Origin: an uncultured Ruminococcus sp.
GTDB taxonomy: Bacteria; Bacillota; Clostridia; Oscillospirales; Ruminococcaceae
Length of the DNA: 8,291 nucleotides
Assembly: GCA_945876405.1 (NCBI GenBank)
Contig: CAMCOJ010000080.1
Span: 1 to 8,291 of the forward strand
Direction: 5' to 3'
Shown one piece after another: positions 1 through 6,227 of the stretch (position 1 is the first letter of the stretch; every line of letters starts with the position of its first letter). Made by a program: the position numbers and the translations under genes. The notes below the pieces were generated by a model. The model did no database searches, had not been told where the DNA came from, and worked only from the letters and a program-made list of their open reading frames with translations.

Positions 1-2
1 CA

Positions 3-146
3 ACTCCGGAAGAAACAACAACTACAATAGCGACAACAACTCCGGAAGAAACAACAACTACAATAGCGACAACAACTCCGGAAGAAACAACTACTACAGT
101 AACTACAACAACTCCGGCAGAAACAACAACTACAATTACGACAACC
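3..146 (+). repeat. 36-bp coding tandem repeat (Thr-rich linker)
   Basis: Four full 36-bp units start at 3, 39, 75 and 111, and a decaying fifth starts at 147. Units 1 and 2 are identical over all 36 bases; units 3 and 4 differ at several positions. Each unit encodes 12 residues, TPEETTTTIATT or a variant, so copy-number change keeps the frame. Such linkers separate modules in secreted ruminococcal proteins and are likely O-glycosylated. The first two bases of the window match the end of another copy, so the array probably continues to the left. Confidence 0.95.
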
Positions 147-1088
147 ACTCCGGTTGAAACAACAACACCGAAACCTACAGAAACAACTAAACCTCTGATA
201 GATTTAATTCTTGATTCAGACAAATCAGATTTAAAATCAGAACAGTATGACAGTGACAGAATTCAGCTTGAGGACAGTGCTTCAATTGATGTTGAAATTC
301 CTAAGAAGATGATATACAAGGGAACAGAGAGTGTTGAGATTTCAGTAAAACTTTCTGATTTTGATCCTTCAAAGGAATATTTTGAATACGCTGGATTCGG
401 ACTGGAACTTCCTGACGGATTTACTATTGTTAAGGATTCTGTAAAGACTGATCTGAAGAGCAATATTGAATATTTTTCAGCTGACAGCCTTGAAGCATTT
501 GCTATAAGCTCAAAAACAGGATATGATCCAAACGGTGGATTTGTTATTTTCAGAGGTGTGGATACAAGAAATCTCAGTAGTAATGCAGAAGTTTTCAGTT
601 TCACTCTTAACATCAGCAATTCTTCAGAAAAGTTTGTAAATGATATTTCGGTTGGATCAGTTTTGGGACGAATTTCCGATAAGACAGTAATTAATGATGA
701 CGGCACGATAGTTCCTTATATCTCAATCATAAATAATGGTTCCGGAGATAAGCTCTACACTGAAACAGCTTCAGAGATTCTTATGGGACTTAAGGGCGAT
801 GTAAATCTTGACCACAAGGTTACACAGCTCGATGCAACAACAATGCTTAAGGAACTGCTTTCAGTTGATACATCCGGCAAATCAGTTCTCACAGATTTGA
901 TTAATAAGGAAGAAGCAGGTGAATCAGCACTTGAACTTGCGTACTTCCTTGGAGATGTAGACGAATCCCATGGTACTGAATTTACACAGATAGATGCCAC
1001 AAATCTTCTTAAGGCAATTCTTGCAGCTGATGTAGCAGGAAAAGATGAGATAACTGATGACATCTGGAATGGAATTCTTAATAAATAA
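3..1088 (+). CDS. Dockerin protein with Thr-rich linker and cohesin-like domain (5' partial)
   Basis: The frame is open from the window edge to the TAA at 1086-1088, giving 361 visible residues; the N-terminus, with any signal peptide and further modules, lies outside. Residues 1-60 are a Thr/Pro/Glu linker made of 12-residue repeats (TPEETTTTIATT). Residues about 92-245 look like a cohesin-type beta-sandwich: alternating strands with GFGLELPDGF, then GGFVIFRG and VFSFTLNIS at cohesin-like spacing. Residues 265-361 are a dockerin. Its first calcium loop is D266-x-N268-x-D270 with D277 at position 12; its second begins D318-x-D320. The two helices, TQLDATTMLK and TQIDATNLLK, nearly match. Dockerins plug enzymes or adaptors into cohesins of a cellulosome outside the cell. 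Cohesin plus dockerin would make this an adaptor scaffoldin, but the cohesin call is by pattern only; a carbohydrate-binding beta-sandwich is the alternative. The dockerin call is firm. The ATG at 309 is internal. Confidence 0.85.
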   Translation, partial: TPEETTTTIATTTPEETTTTIATTTPEETTTTVTTTTPAETTTTITTTTPVETTTPKPTETTKPLIDLILDSDKSDLKSEQYDSDRIQLEDSASIDVEIPKKMIYKGTESVEISVKLSDFDPSKEYFEYAGFGLELPDGFTIVKDSVKTDLKSNIEYFSADSLEAFAISSKTGYDPNGGFVIFRGVDTRNLSSNAEVFSFTLNISNSSEKFVNDISVGSVLGRISDKTVINDDGTIVPYISIINNGSGDKLYTETASEILMGLKGDVNLDHKVTQLDATTMLKELLSVDTSGKSVLTDLINKEEAGESALELAYFLGDVDESHGTEFTQIDATNLLKAILAADVAGKDEITDDIWNGILNK

Positions 1089-1094
1089 ATAATA

Positions 1095-1132
1095 AAAAGC
1101 TTTGCGTTAATTCATAATAACGCAAAGCTTTT
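1095..1132. terminator. Bidirectional intrinsic terminator, dockerin gene / ttcA
   Basis: A perfect 15-bp inverted repeat, AAAAGCTTTGCGTTA (1095-1109) and its complement (1118-1132), encloses an 8-nt loop. A-runs on the left and T-runs on the right give a U-tract in either direction. It lies between the stop codons of two convergent genes, at 1088 and 1134, and can end both. Confidence 0.92.
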
Positions 1133-1133
1133 C

Positions 1134-1850
1134 TTATTTTCCCCATCCGCTTATATCCGCACGTTCAAGTGCACCGATAATTTTATCAGAGAAACTTCTG
1201 TCAGTTTTCCTTTGTTCAATAATGAATTTTCTCATAGTTTCACGGTTAGTTTTTCCGTCGGCCGGACACAGTGATTTTACAACAGGAAAGTTTAGCTTTT
1301 TTGCTGTACCTGCGACTATACGTTCAGGTGCAAGAACCAGCGGACGAATAACTGTAATATTCTTTTCTGACAGGTAGGAAACAGGTGAGAAACAGTCTAT
1401 CCGGCCCTCGTTAAAAAGGTTCATAAAGAAGGTTTCCACAGCATCATCCTGATTGTGCCCGAGAGCCAGTTTATTGCATCCAAGTTCTTTTGCGGTATTG
1501 TGCAGTGCACCTCTTCGCATACGGGAACACAAACTGCATGGATTAGGCTCTTTTCTGATGTCAAAAACGATTTCTCCGATATGAGTTTTTAAAACTGTGT
1601 AGTTAATATCATATTCTTTGCAGAATTTCTCTACAGGTTCGTAATTACCCGGAATACTGTTAAACATAGGATCAATGGTGATGGCTTCAAGTTCATAGCT
1701 GATTCCTATGAATCTCTGAAGCAGTTTAAGACCTGCAAGTAAAACCAGACTGTCCTTGCCGCCGGAAATTCCAACAGCTATTTTATCTCCGTCATTAATC
1801 ATATTATATTCTTTAATTGCACGTCTCATATAACCGAGTATTTTCTGCAT
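1134..1850 (-). CDS. ttcA: TtcA-family tRNA 2-thiocytidine synthetase-like protein
   Basis: A PP-loop ATP pyrophosphatase of the TtcA family. Family members activate C32 of certain tRNAs with ATP and thiolate it in the cytoplasm using an iron-sulfur cluster. The sequence shows the PP-loop SGGKDS at residues 29-34, the CSLCSRMRRG motif (C105, C108), GHNQDD near 131-136, and a third cysteine, C195, in SLCPADG. C105, C108 and C195 match the three cluster-ligating cysteines of TtcA. The 238 residues are shorter than the roughly 310 of E. coli TtcA but typical of Bacillota homologues. The ATG has a strong GGAGG 8 nt upstream. The gene is monocistronic, with its own promoter (1920-1948) and a shared terminator. 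TilS was considered, but the CxxC and C195 favour TtcA. The exact tRNA target in this lineage is inferred from the family. Confidence 0.88.
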   Translation of the reverse strand: MQKILGYMRRAIKEYNMINDGDKIAVGISGGKDSLVLLAGLKLLQRFIGISYELEAITIDPMFNSIPGNYEPVEKFCKEYDINYTVLKTHIGEIVFDIRKEPNPCSLCSRMRRGALHNTAKELGCNKLALGHNQDDAVETFFMNLFNEGRIDCFSPVSYLSEKNITVIRPLVLAPERIVAGTAKKLNFPVVKSLCPADGKTNRETMRKFIIEQRKTDRSFSDKIIGALERADISGWGK

Positions 1851-1882
1851 TTATAAATCCTCCAGTTTTTTTAAAGTAAAAT

Positions 1883-1907
1883 GTCGAAATGTTTTCACAT
1901 TTGGGAC
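1883..1907 (-). promoter_or_regulatory. 5'-UTR hairpin of ttcA with GAAA loop
   Basis: On the minus strand AAATGT and ACATTT pair around a GAAA tetraloop (arms 1887-1892 and 1897-1902). An outer GTC/GAC stem is separated from it by a small internal loop. The hairpin begins within a few bases of the predicted ttcA transcription start, about 35 nt before the ribosome-binding site, where a stem-loop could stabilise the mRNA or mark an operator. The structure is visible; its role is inference. Confidence 0.4.
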
Positions 1908-1919
1908 TCTCATTAATTA

Positions 1920-1948
1920 ATTATAACGTAAAAAAGAATCAATTTCAA
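1920..1948 (-). promoter_or_regulatory. Sigma-A-type promoter of ttcA
   Basis: Read on the minus strand, TTGAAA (1943-1948) and a consensus TATAAT (1920-1925) are separated by exactly 17 bp. Transcription would start near 1913, leaving a leader of about 60 nt before the ATG at 1850. Confidence 0.75.
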
Positions 1949-2104
1949 TTTAAGACTTGAAAAAAGATAAAAAAAATAATATACTATAATAATGACCTGA
2001 AAAAATATACTGGAAATATCTGTTCAGGGAAAATGATAATAACAGAGAAGAAAAATGATTTACTTAAATTATTAATTAAATTTTGTAAAAAATATTAAAT
2101 ATTA

Positions 2105-2134
2105 TTGACATCCAAGTTTAATATATGGTAAAAT
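2105..2134 (+). promoter_or_regulatory. Sigma-A-type promoter of the mannanase-phosphorylase operon
   Basis: A perfect TTGACA (2105-2110) is followed, after 18 bp, by TAAAAT (2129-2134). The predicted start near 2141 gives a leader of about 75 nt before the TTG start codon at 2216. No other site in the gap has a perfect -35 box. Confidence 0.72.
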
Positions 2135-2200
2135 AATAAAGGAAAATCAGCTTTTTCTTCTTTTTACTAAACTGATATCATATATAATTTTTGAAAAAGA

Positions 2201-2218
2201 AGGAAGAGGAAGATTTTG
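2201..2218 (+). promoter_or_regulatory. Purine-rich ribosome-binding site deciding a TTG start
   Basis: AGGAAGAGGAAG (2201-2212) places AGAGG 6 nt before TTG at 2216. An in-frame TGA at 2192 leaves no earlier start. The next in-frame ATG (2297) would begin at the edge of the membrane segment, lose the charged cytoplasmic tail, and lacks a comparable site. Confidence 0.8.
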
Positions 2219-4033
2219 GATAACAATAATAACAAGCCGGACAGAAAAAAATCTGTTTTTGAGAGTGTAACTGCCGAGGATAAGGTATCAGGTAAGATGA
2301 TAGCACTTTTGCTGGTGCTGCTTGTGTCTTTTCTTATGACAGTAATATGCGTGATTAACCTTGTTCAGAGCTATACTGCTGAGAAAAACAACAAAGTTGT
2401 GGAGGAGGAGTCGGCGGTTACGACTACCTCAGTTGTTTCGGAAGTAACGACAGTAACTGAGCCAAAGGCAACTGTAAGCGAATACGTGCTGAATGCAGAA
2501 CAGATAAATCAGTTTGAATATGAGCAGATAATAGAAGCGGAGGATGCTGAGGGCTGCTGGTCTCTTACTGAATCAGATATCAGACCGGGCTATTCAGGTA
2601 CAGGTTATCTTACGGGTTTCAATACTGATTTAGGTAATTCTCTTTTCTTTGAGTTTGAAATTCCTTCGGCTCAGCATTATGATATTTCTGTATGTTTTGC
2701 CTCCGATGAGGTTATGGAAAACGAAATATATATGAACGGCGAGGAGCTTTTTGATTTTGAATGCACTCAGGAAACAACGGGAAGATTTGTTATAAAGACG
2801 TATTATGGTGTATTTCTCGAAAAAGGAAATGTAACATTTACAGTACATGAAATTGACAGCGGAATTGATCTTGACTATATAAAACTCAGAAATAATCAGT
2901 CTATTTATTCTGCAAAGACTGATATTTCTCCGGAACTTATTAATCCGGAGGCATCTGAGGAGGCAAAAACACTGATGAAGTATCTTACGGATAATTTCGG
3001 CAAGAGGATTCTTACAGGGCAGTATGTGTCGGATACTTCCAATATTGAGATAGAAAAAATATACGAAAACACATCAAACTATCCTGCAGTCAGATTCGGG
3101 GACATGAATTCCTATTCCATAAACTCATCTGTTAAGCCTTCACCGGAAAACGATGAAATATCAGCAGCAATTAACTGGGCGGAAAACGGCGGGATAGTCG
3201 GATATATGTGGCACTGGAGAGCGCCGCTTTATGAAAATGAATTCTATTCGGAAAAGACAAGTTTTGATTTATCACTTGCAGTGACTGACATAGACGTTGC
3301 ACTTATGTCATCCGATGAGATAGAGAGTTTATATCAGGAGGGGATGCTTACCGCTGAAACAGTAACACTACTGTACGATATAGACAATGTATCACAGCAG
3401 CTTTCACGTTTGAGGGATAAAAAGATACCGGTGCTCTGGAGGCCACTGCACGAGGCGAGCGGCGACTGGTTCTGGTGGGGTGATTCAGGTCCGGAGGCAT
3501 ACAAGTGGCTCTGGAATGTACTTTACAGAAGGCAGACGGAATTTCATCACCTGAACAATCTGATCTGGATATGGAGTGCACAGGGAACAGATTACTTTAT
3601 CGGCAATAATTCATTTGACATAGCAGCAGTTGATCTGTACAGTGAAAATACAGATAACACCAGCTACTACAAGCAGTACCAGTGGCTGTATTCCCTTACA
3701 GGAGGTCAGAAACTTATCGCTCTCAGTGAGTGCGGAATTTTGCCGGATATGGAACTTACGTTCAGAGACCGTGCGGTCTGGTCATTTTTCGGACTGTGGT
3801 ACGGCGATTATATTCTTGACAAAAACGGAAATCTCTCGGAAAAATACAATACACGGGAATCATTTCTTAAGATGTATAATTCAAACAGAACTATAACGCT
3901 TGAAAAATATAAAAACAAATCAGTCCTTAAAGAGGAAAAGCCTGTTACAACAGCTGCAGCTTTAACTCAGCCACCGGTTGTAACGCCGGATATTACGACT
4001 GAGACAATTCCTCCGGAGGAAACTGATGAATAA
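2216..4033 (+). CDS. Membrane-anchored CBM35-GH26 beta-mannanase
   Basis: A 605-residue endo-acting glycoside hydrolase expected to cut beta-1,4-mannan outside the cell. Residues 1-27 are polar and basic, and 28-50 form one hydrophobic helix with no clear cleavage site, so an uncleaved N-in anchor is likely. Residues 61-95 are a Thr/Glu-rich spacer. Residues about 100-225 form a CBM35-like sandwich (IIEAEDAEG, GTGYL, IDLDYIKL). Residues about 237-575 are the GH26 barrel, with GYMWHW (H333), RPLHE (H412, acid/base E413), W418 five residues later, and ALSECG (nucleophile E505). A Thr/Pro-rich tail ends the protein. There is no dockerin, so attachment is by the membrane rather than a cellulosome. 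The TTG start is set by the site at 2201. The phosphorylase gene follows after 24 nt. GH26 also includes xylanases and lichenases; mannan is favoured by CBM35 and the GH130 neighbour. Confidence 0.9.
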   Translation: MDNNNNKPDRKKSVFESVTAEDKVSGKMIALLLVLLVSFLMTVICVINLVQSYTAEKNNKVVEEESAVTTTSVVSEVTTVTEPKATVSEYVLNAEQINQFEYEQIIEAEDAEGCWSLTESDIRPGYSGTGYLTGFNTDLGNSLFFEFEIPSAQHYDISVCFASDEVMENEIYMNGEELFDFECTQETTGRFVIKTYYGVFLEKGNVTFTVHEIDSGIDLDYIKLRNNQSIYSAKTDISPELINPEASEEAKTLMKYLTDNFGKRILTGQYVSDTSNIEIEKIYENTSNYPAVRFGDMNSYSINSSVKPSPENDEISAAINWAENGGIVGYMWHWRAPLYENEFYSEKTSFDLSLAVTDIDVALMSSDEIESLYQEGMLTAETVTLLYDIDNVSQQLSRLRDKKIPVLWRPLHEASGDWFWWGDSGPEAYKWLWNVLYRRQTEFHHLNNLIWIWSAQGTDYFIGNNSFDIAAVDLYSENTDNTSYYKQYQWLYSLTGGQKLIALSECGILPDMELTFRDRAVWSFFGLWYGDYILDKNGNLSEKYNTRESFLKMYNSNRTITLEKYKNKSVLKEEKPVTTAAALTQPPVVTPDITTETIPPEETDE

Positions 4034-4057
4034 ATAAACGAAAGGTAAAACGGGGAA

Positions 4058-5047
4058 ATGAAATATCAGATTTTTGGAGAAAAAAAGGTAAGCAATCTTC
4101 CATGGCAGGACAGACCGGAGGGATGCATGGATGTTGTATGGAGATATAAGAACAATCCGATTATAAACAGGGATATTATCGCATGTTCCAACAGTGTATT
4201 TAACAGTGCAGCAGTTTCTTTTGGCGACGGATTTGCCGGGGTATTCCGTGTGGATAATAAAGCGAGGAATATGGAACTTCATGCAGGCTTTTCAAAAGAC
4301 GGTATTCACTGGGATATAGATGAAAACCGTATAGAATTTGAAACAGATATTGAGGAAATGAAAGAATTTATCTACGGATACGATCCAAGAGTTACTTTCA
4401 TAGAGGACAGATATTATCTGACATGGTGTAACGGATATAACTCCCAGCCGACGATAGGTATCGCATGGACATATGATTTCAGAACGTTTCATCAGCTTGA
4501 AAATGCGTTTCTTCCTTTTAACAGAAACGGTGTGCTTTTTCCGAGAAAGATAAACGGTAATTTCGCAATGCTTTCACGGCCTTCGGATAACGGACATACG
4601 CCGTTCGGAGACATTTTTTACAGCGAAAGTCCTGATATGACGTTCTGGGGCAAACACAGACTCGTTATGGAGGCGGAAAAAGGGTGGCAGAGCACCAAGA
4701 TAGGTGCGGGTTCTGTGCCGATAGAAACCTCTGAGGGGTGGCTGCTGTTTTATCACGGCGTTCTGACATCGTGCAACGGGTTTGTATACAGCTTCTCAGC
4801 AGCTCTTCTTGACCGTGACGAACCATGGAAACCGGTATATCGTGCAAAAGATTATCTTATTAGTCCTCAGATGCAATACGAATGTGTGGGGGACGTTCCT
4901 AATGTGACCTTTCCGTGCGCAAGCATCGTTGACGCAGAAACCGGACGCATAGCTATTTATTACGGGTGTGCTGATACATGCACCGGACTTTGCTTTACAA
5001 CAACTGATGATGTTATAGACTTTCTCAAAAGCAATTCATCTTTATAA
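4058..5047 (+). CDS. GH130 beta-1,4-manno-oligosaccharide phosphorylase
   Basis: A 329-residue cytoplasmic enzyme, with no signal peptide, of glycoside hydrolase family 130. It resembles subfamily 2, which includes the R. albus manno-oligosaccharide phosphorylase RaMP2. The reaction attacks the non-reducing terminal mannosyl unit with phosphate and releases alpha-mannose 1-phosphate, saving one ATP per sugar. Visible motifs are [10 protein letters not shown] (44-53), [15 protein letters not shown] (61-75), [13 protein letters not shown] (75-87), YGYDPRV, whose D109 fits the family's general acid, and the late FYHGV motif. The length matches GH130_2; GH130_1 proteins are nearer 390. AAAGG at 4041-4045 lies 12 nt before the ATG, rather far. 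The gene follows the mannanase with no terminator between them. Some GH130_2 enzymes also act on mannosyl-GlcNAc of N-glycans, so mannan specificity is inferred from context. No transporter, epimerase or mannosylglucose phosphorylase is in the window. Confidence 0.9.
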   Translation: MKYQIFGEKKVSNLPWQDRPEGCMDVVWRYKNNPIINRDIIACSNSVFNSAAVSFGDGFAGVFRVDNKARNMELHAGFSKDGIHWDIDENRIEFETDIEEMKEFIYGYDPRVTFIEDRYYLTWCNGYNSQPTIGIAWTYDFRTFHQLENAFLPFNRNGVLFPRKINGNFAMLSRPSDNGHTPFGDIFYSESPDMTFWGKHRLVMEAEKGWQSTKIGAGSVPIETSEGWLLFYHGVLTSCNGFVYSFSAALLDRDEPWKPVYRAKDYLISPQMQYECVGDVPNVTFPCASIVDAETGRIAIYYGCADTCTGLCFTTTDDVIDFLKSNSSL

Positions 5048-5086
5048 ATACAAAAATGCCACAGTTTATGTGGCATTTTTGTATTT
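5046..5086. terminator. Bidirectional intrinsic terminator, GH130 gene / pdaA
   Basis: A perfect 18-bp inverted repeat has arms 5046-5063 and 5069-5086, a 5-nt loop (GTTTA), a GC-containing core (TGCCACA) and A/T runs on both sides. It overlaps the last two bases of the GH130 stop codon and the end of the pdaA stop codon, so one hairpin closes both convergent genes. Confidence 0.95.
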
Positions 5087-5819
5087 ACAGGTTATATCCT
5101 TCCTTTCTCAGACTGTCAATAAGCTGACCAAGAACTTCGGCATTTGTTGAGGATACAGAGTGAAGAAGGTATATGGCACCGCCGTGTGCGGAATCCGTCA
5201 TCTGTTTCAGGGCATTGCACGGGTCCGGCTGATTGTCTGTGTTCCAGTCAACATATGCGAAACTCCACATAACAGTTTTGTATCCGAGTGATTTTGAAAT
5301 GCTGAGAGATTTTTCGGAATATTCTCCGCACGGAGGTCGCAGATACTGCATTTCGTATCCGTATGTTCCGAGAACATATTCGTGGAGTGAAGAAATTTCT
5401 TCACGCAGCTCAGAATCAGAGAGTTCAGGAAACTTTGCATGGGTCATGCCATGATTGCCTAAGGTATGCCCCTCTTCTATCATTCTGTTTACCAGAGCAG
5501 TTTCTTTTTTTGCGTAGTCACCTGTGAGGAAAAATATTGCTTTTACATTTTTTTCTTTAAGAGTGTCAAGAATTTTTTCAGTATAGCCATTCTCATAACC
5601 CTGGTCGAAAGTAAGGATTATCCTTTCCGGTTCTTCTGACAGAGCAAATGCGTCAAATTTTCCGTATATATGGCTGAAATCTGAAGCACCAAGAGGACAG
5701 TTACTGCTGTCAGTTTGTGTTCCCTGTCCGTATCCGTGTGAGGTTGAACTCAGTGCTGATACGGAAACAGGTTGACACATAAGGACAAATGCAGCGGCAG
5801 CTGCAGTAATTCTTTTCAT
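5085..5819 (-). CDS. pdaA: PdaA-like polysaccharide (peptidoglycan) deacetylase
   Basis: A secreted NodB-homology (CE4) deacetylase of 244 residues closely resembling Bacillus subtilis PdaA, which removes acetyl from MurNAc in making the muramic delta-lactam of spore cortex. Residues 1-22 are a signal peptide (MKR, hydrophobic stretch, VSA before the likely cut). Motif 1 is TFDQGYENGY (70-79) with catalytic-base candidate D72; motif 2 is NHGMTH, with metal ligands H123 and H127; motif 3 is RPPCGE (161-166); then WSFAYVDW (185-192) and LLHSVS with H220. YENGY and AYVDW are PdaA hallmarks rather than general CE4 features. The second Asp of the usual TFDDG is Gln73 (Asn in PdaA). AGGAG lies 6 nt before the ATG. 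The gene has its own promoter and dyad. Role outside sporulation is uncertain: it could edit vegetative wall. Confidence 0.87.
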   Translation of the reverse strand: MKRITAAAAAFVLMCQPVSVSALSSTSHGYGQGTQTDSSNCPLGASDFSHIYGKFDAFALSEEPERIILTFDQGYENGYTEKILDTLKEKNVKAIFFLTGDYAKKETALVNRMIEEGHTLGNHGMTHAKFPELSDSELREEISSLHEYVLGTYGYEMQYLRPPCGEYSEKSLSISKSLGYKTVMWSFAYVDWNTDNQPDPCNALKQMTDSAHGGAIYLLHSVSSTNAEVLGQLIDSLRKEGYNL

Positions 5820-5844
5820 GGAATTCTCCTTTCAAATACATGTT

Positions 5845-5879
5845 TATAGTAAACGCAAATTGCTTTTGCGTTCACTGTA
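5845..5879. promoter_or_regulatory. Operator-like dyad over the pdaA start site
   Basis: Arms 5845-5859 and 5865-5879 are inverted copies matching at 13 of 15 positions. The perfect core is AACGCAAA / TTTGCGTT (5852-5859, 5865-5872) around TTGCT. It sits directly downstream of the predicted minus-strand -10 box, covering +1 and the start of the leader. A repressor operator or a 5' mRNA hairpin would both fit. No T-tract follows on the minus strand, so it is not a plain terminator. Confidence 0.55.
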
Positions 5880-5880
5880 T

Positions 5881-5909
5881 ATTATCTGCAGAAGGAGAAA
5901 TAATAGCAA
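5881..5909 (-). promoter_or_regulatory. Sigma-A-type promoter of pdaA
   Basis: On the minus strand TTGCTA (5904-5909) and GATAAT (5881-5886) are spaced by 17 bp. The predicted start near 5874 falls inside the dyad 5845-5879. The ireB terminator lies immediately upstream, so pdaA is likely transcribed separately. Confidence 0.62.
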
Positions 5910-5924
5910 TGTTATAAAAAAGAA

Positions 5925-5951
5925 AAAAACATGGTCAGGAACCATGTTTTT
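5925..5951 (-). terminator. Intrinsic terminator of ireB
   Basis: An 11-bp perfect stem (AAAAACATGGT, 5925-5935, with 5941-5951) encloses the loop CAGGA. On the minus strand it is followed by a long T-rich run (5911-5929). It overlaps the ireB stop codon (5950-5952). Confidence 0.88.
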
Positions 5952-6207
5952 ATTTTCCGTTAATATATGACTTAACAAGTATCTGCAGGAGTTCATCACG
6001 GTCGATATGCCTGATGATATTTCTTGCATTCTGATGTGTCGTTATGTATGTCGGGTCTTCAGAAAGAATATATCCGACAATCTGATTGATTGGGTTGTAG
6101 CCCTTTTCCTGAAGTGCATCATGTATGGTGATGAGGTCTTTTTTTAATGTTTTTTCTTTATCCTCAGTTACATGAAATCTCATTGTTGCACCGGTTGATT
6201 CGTTCAT
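5950..6207 (-). CDS. ireB: IreB family regulatory phosphoprotein (UPF0297)
   Basis: An 85-residue cytoplasmic protein recognised by the family core LQEKGYNPINQIVGYILSED (33-52), then DPTYITTH, NARNIIR and DRDELLQILVKSYI. In Enterococcus faecalis IreB is a substrate of the PASTA kinase IreK and modulates cephalosporin resistance and wall homeostasis. The N-terminus reads T5-G-A-T8-M-R-F, lining up with the T-x-x-T-V-R-F of enterococcal IreB where the conserved phospho-threonines lie. This supports the ATG at 6205-6207 (AAGGAG 8 nt upstream) over M9, which would lose both threonines. The gene is usually found near alaS and ruvX; here it stands alone with its own promoter and terminator, between DUF1540 and pdaA. 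The kinase is not in the window. Confidence 0.92.
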   Translation of the reverse strand: MNESTGATMRFHVTEDKEKTLKKDLITIHDALQEKGYNPINQIVGYILSEDPTYITTHQNARNIIRHIDRDELLQILVKSYINGK

Positions 6208-6227
6208 ATTATCATCTCCTTAACATT

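Larger units (their letters stand above)
1851..2215. other. Divergent AT-rich intergenic region
   Basis: These 365 bp separate the divergent ttcA and mannanase genes. They hold the ttcA promoter and leader hairpin on the left, and the mannanase promoter, leader and ribosome-binding site on the right. A weaker plus-strand candidate, TTGAAA (1957-1962) with TATACT (1980-1985) at 17-bp spacing, could add a second mannanase start. An odd palindrome, AATATT-A-AATATT (2091-2103), abuts the main -35 box and is a possible operator, although the base composition makes it weak evidence. I see no small ORF or RNA gene here. Confidence 0.6.

Noticed and set aside
3..146. 36-bp repeats resembling a CRISPR repeat length
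   Set aside because: The units are directly adjacent with no spacers, keep one reading frame and encode a Thr-rich linker.
263..1063. Long minus-strand open frames opposite the dockerin gene
   Set aside because: They are antisense to a well-supported coding frame, give Ser-rich low-complexity products and match no family I know.
1957..1985. Second plus-strand promoter for the mannanase (TTGAAA, 17 bp, TATACT)
   Set aside because: It fits by spacing, but it lies 230 bp from the gene in very AT-rich DNA where such matches are common; noted only in the intergenic entry.
2216..4033. Dockerin or sortase signal on the mannanase
   Set aside because: The C-terminal tail is Thr/Pro/Glu-rich, with no calcium loops, no LPxTG and no second membrane segment.
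3962..4282. Minus-strand open frame spanning the GH26/GH130 junction
   Set aside because: It overlaps both strongly supported plus-strand genes and shows no family motif.
5776..5784. Lipoprotein signal at the PdaA-like N-terminus (cysteine at residue 15)
   Set aside because: The residues before the cysteine (FVLM) do not fit a lipobox, and VSA at 20-22 is a normal signal peptidase I site.
1101..5872. AACGCAAA shared between the terminator at 1095-1132 and the pdaA dyad
   Set aside because: The first is part of a terminator stem and the match is only eight bases; chance is the simpler explanation.
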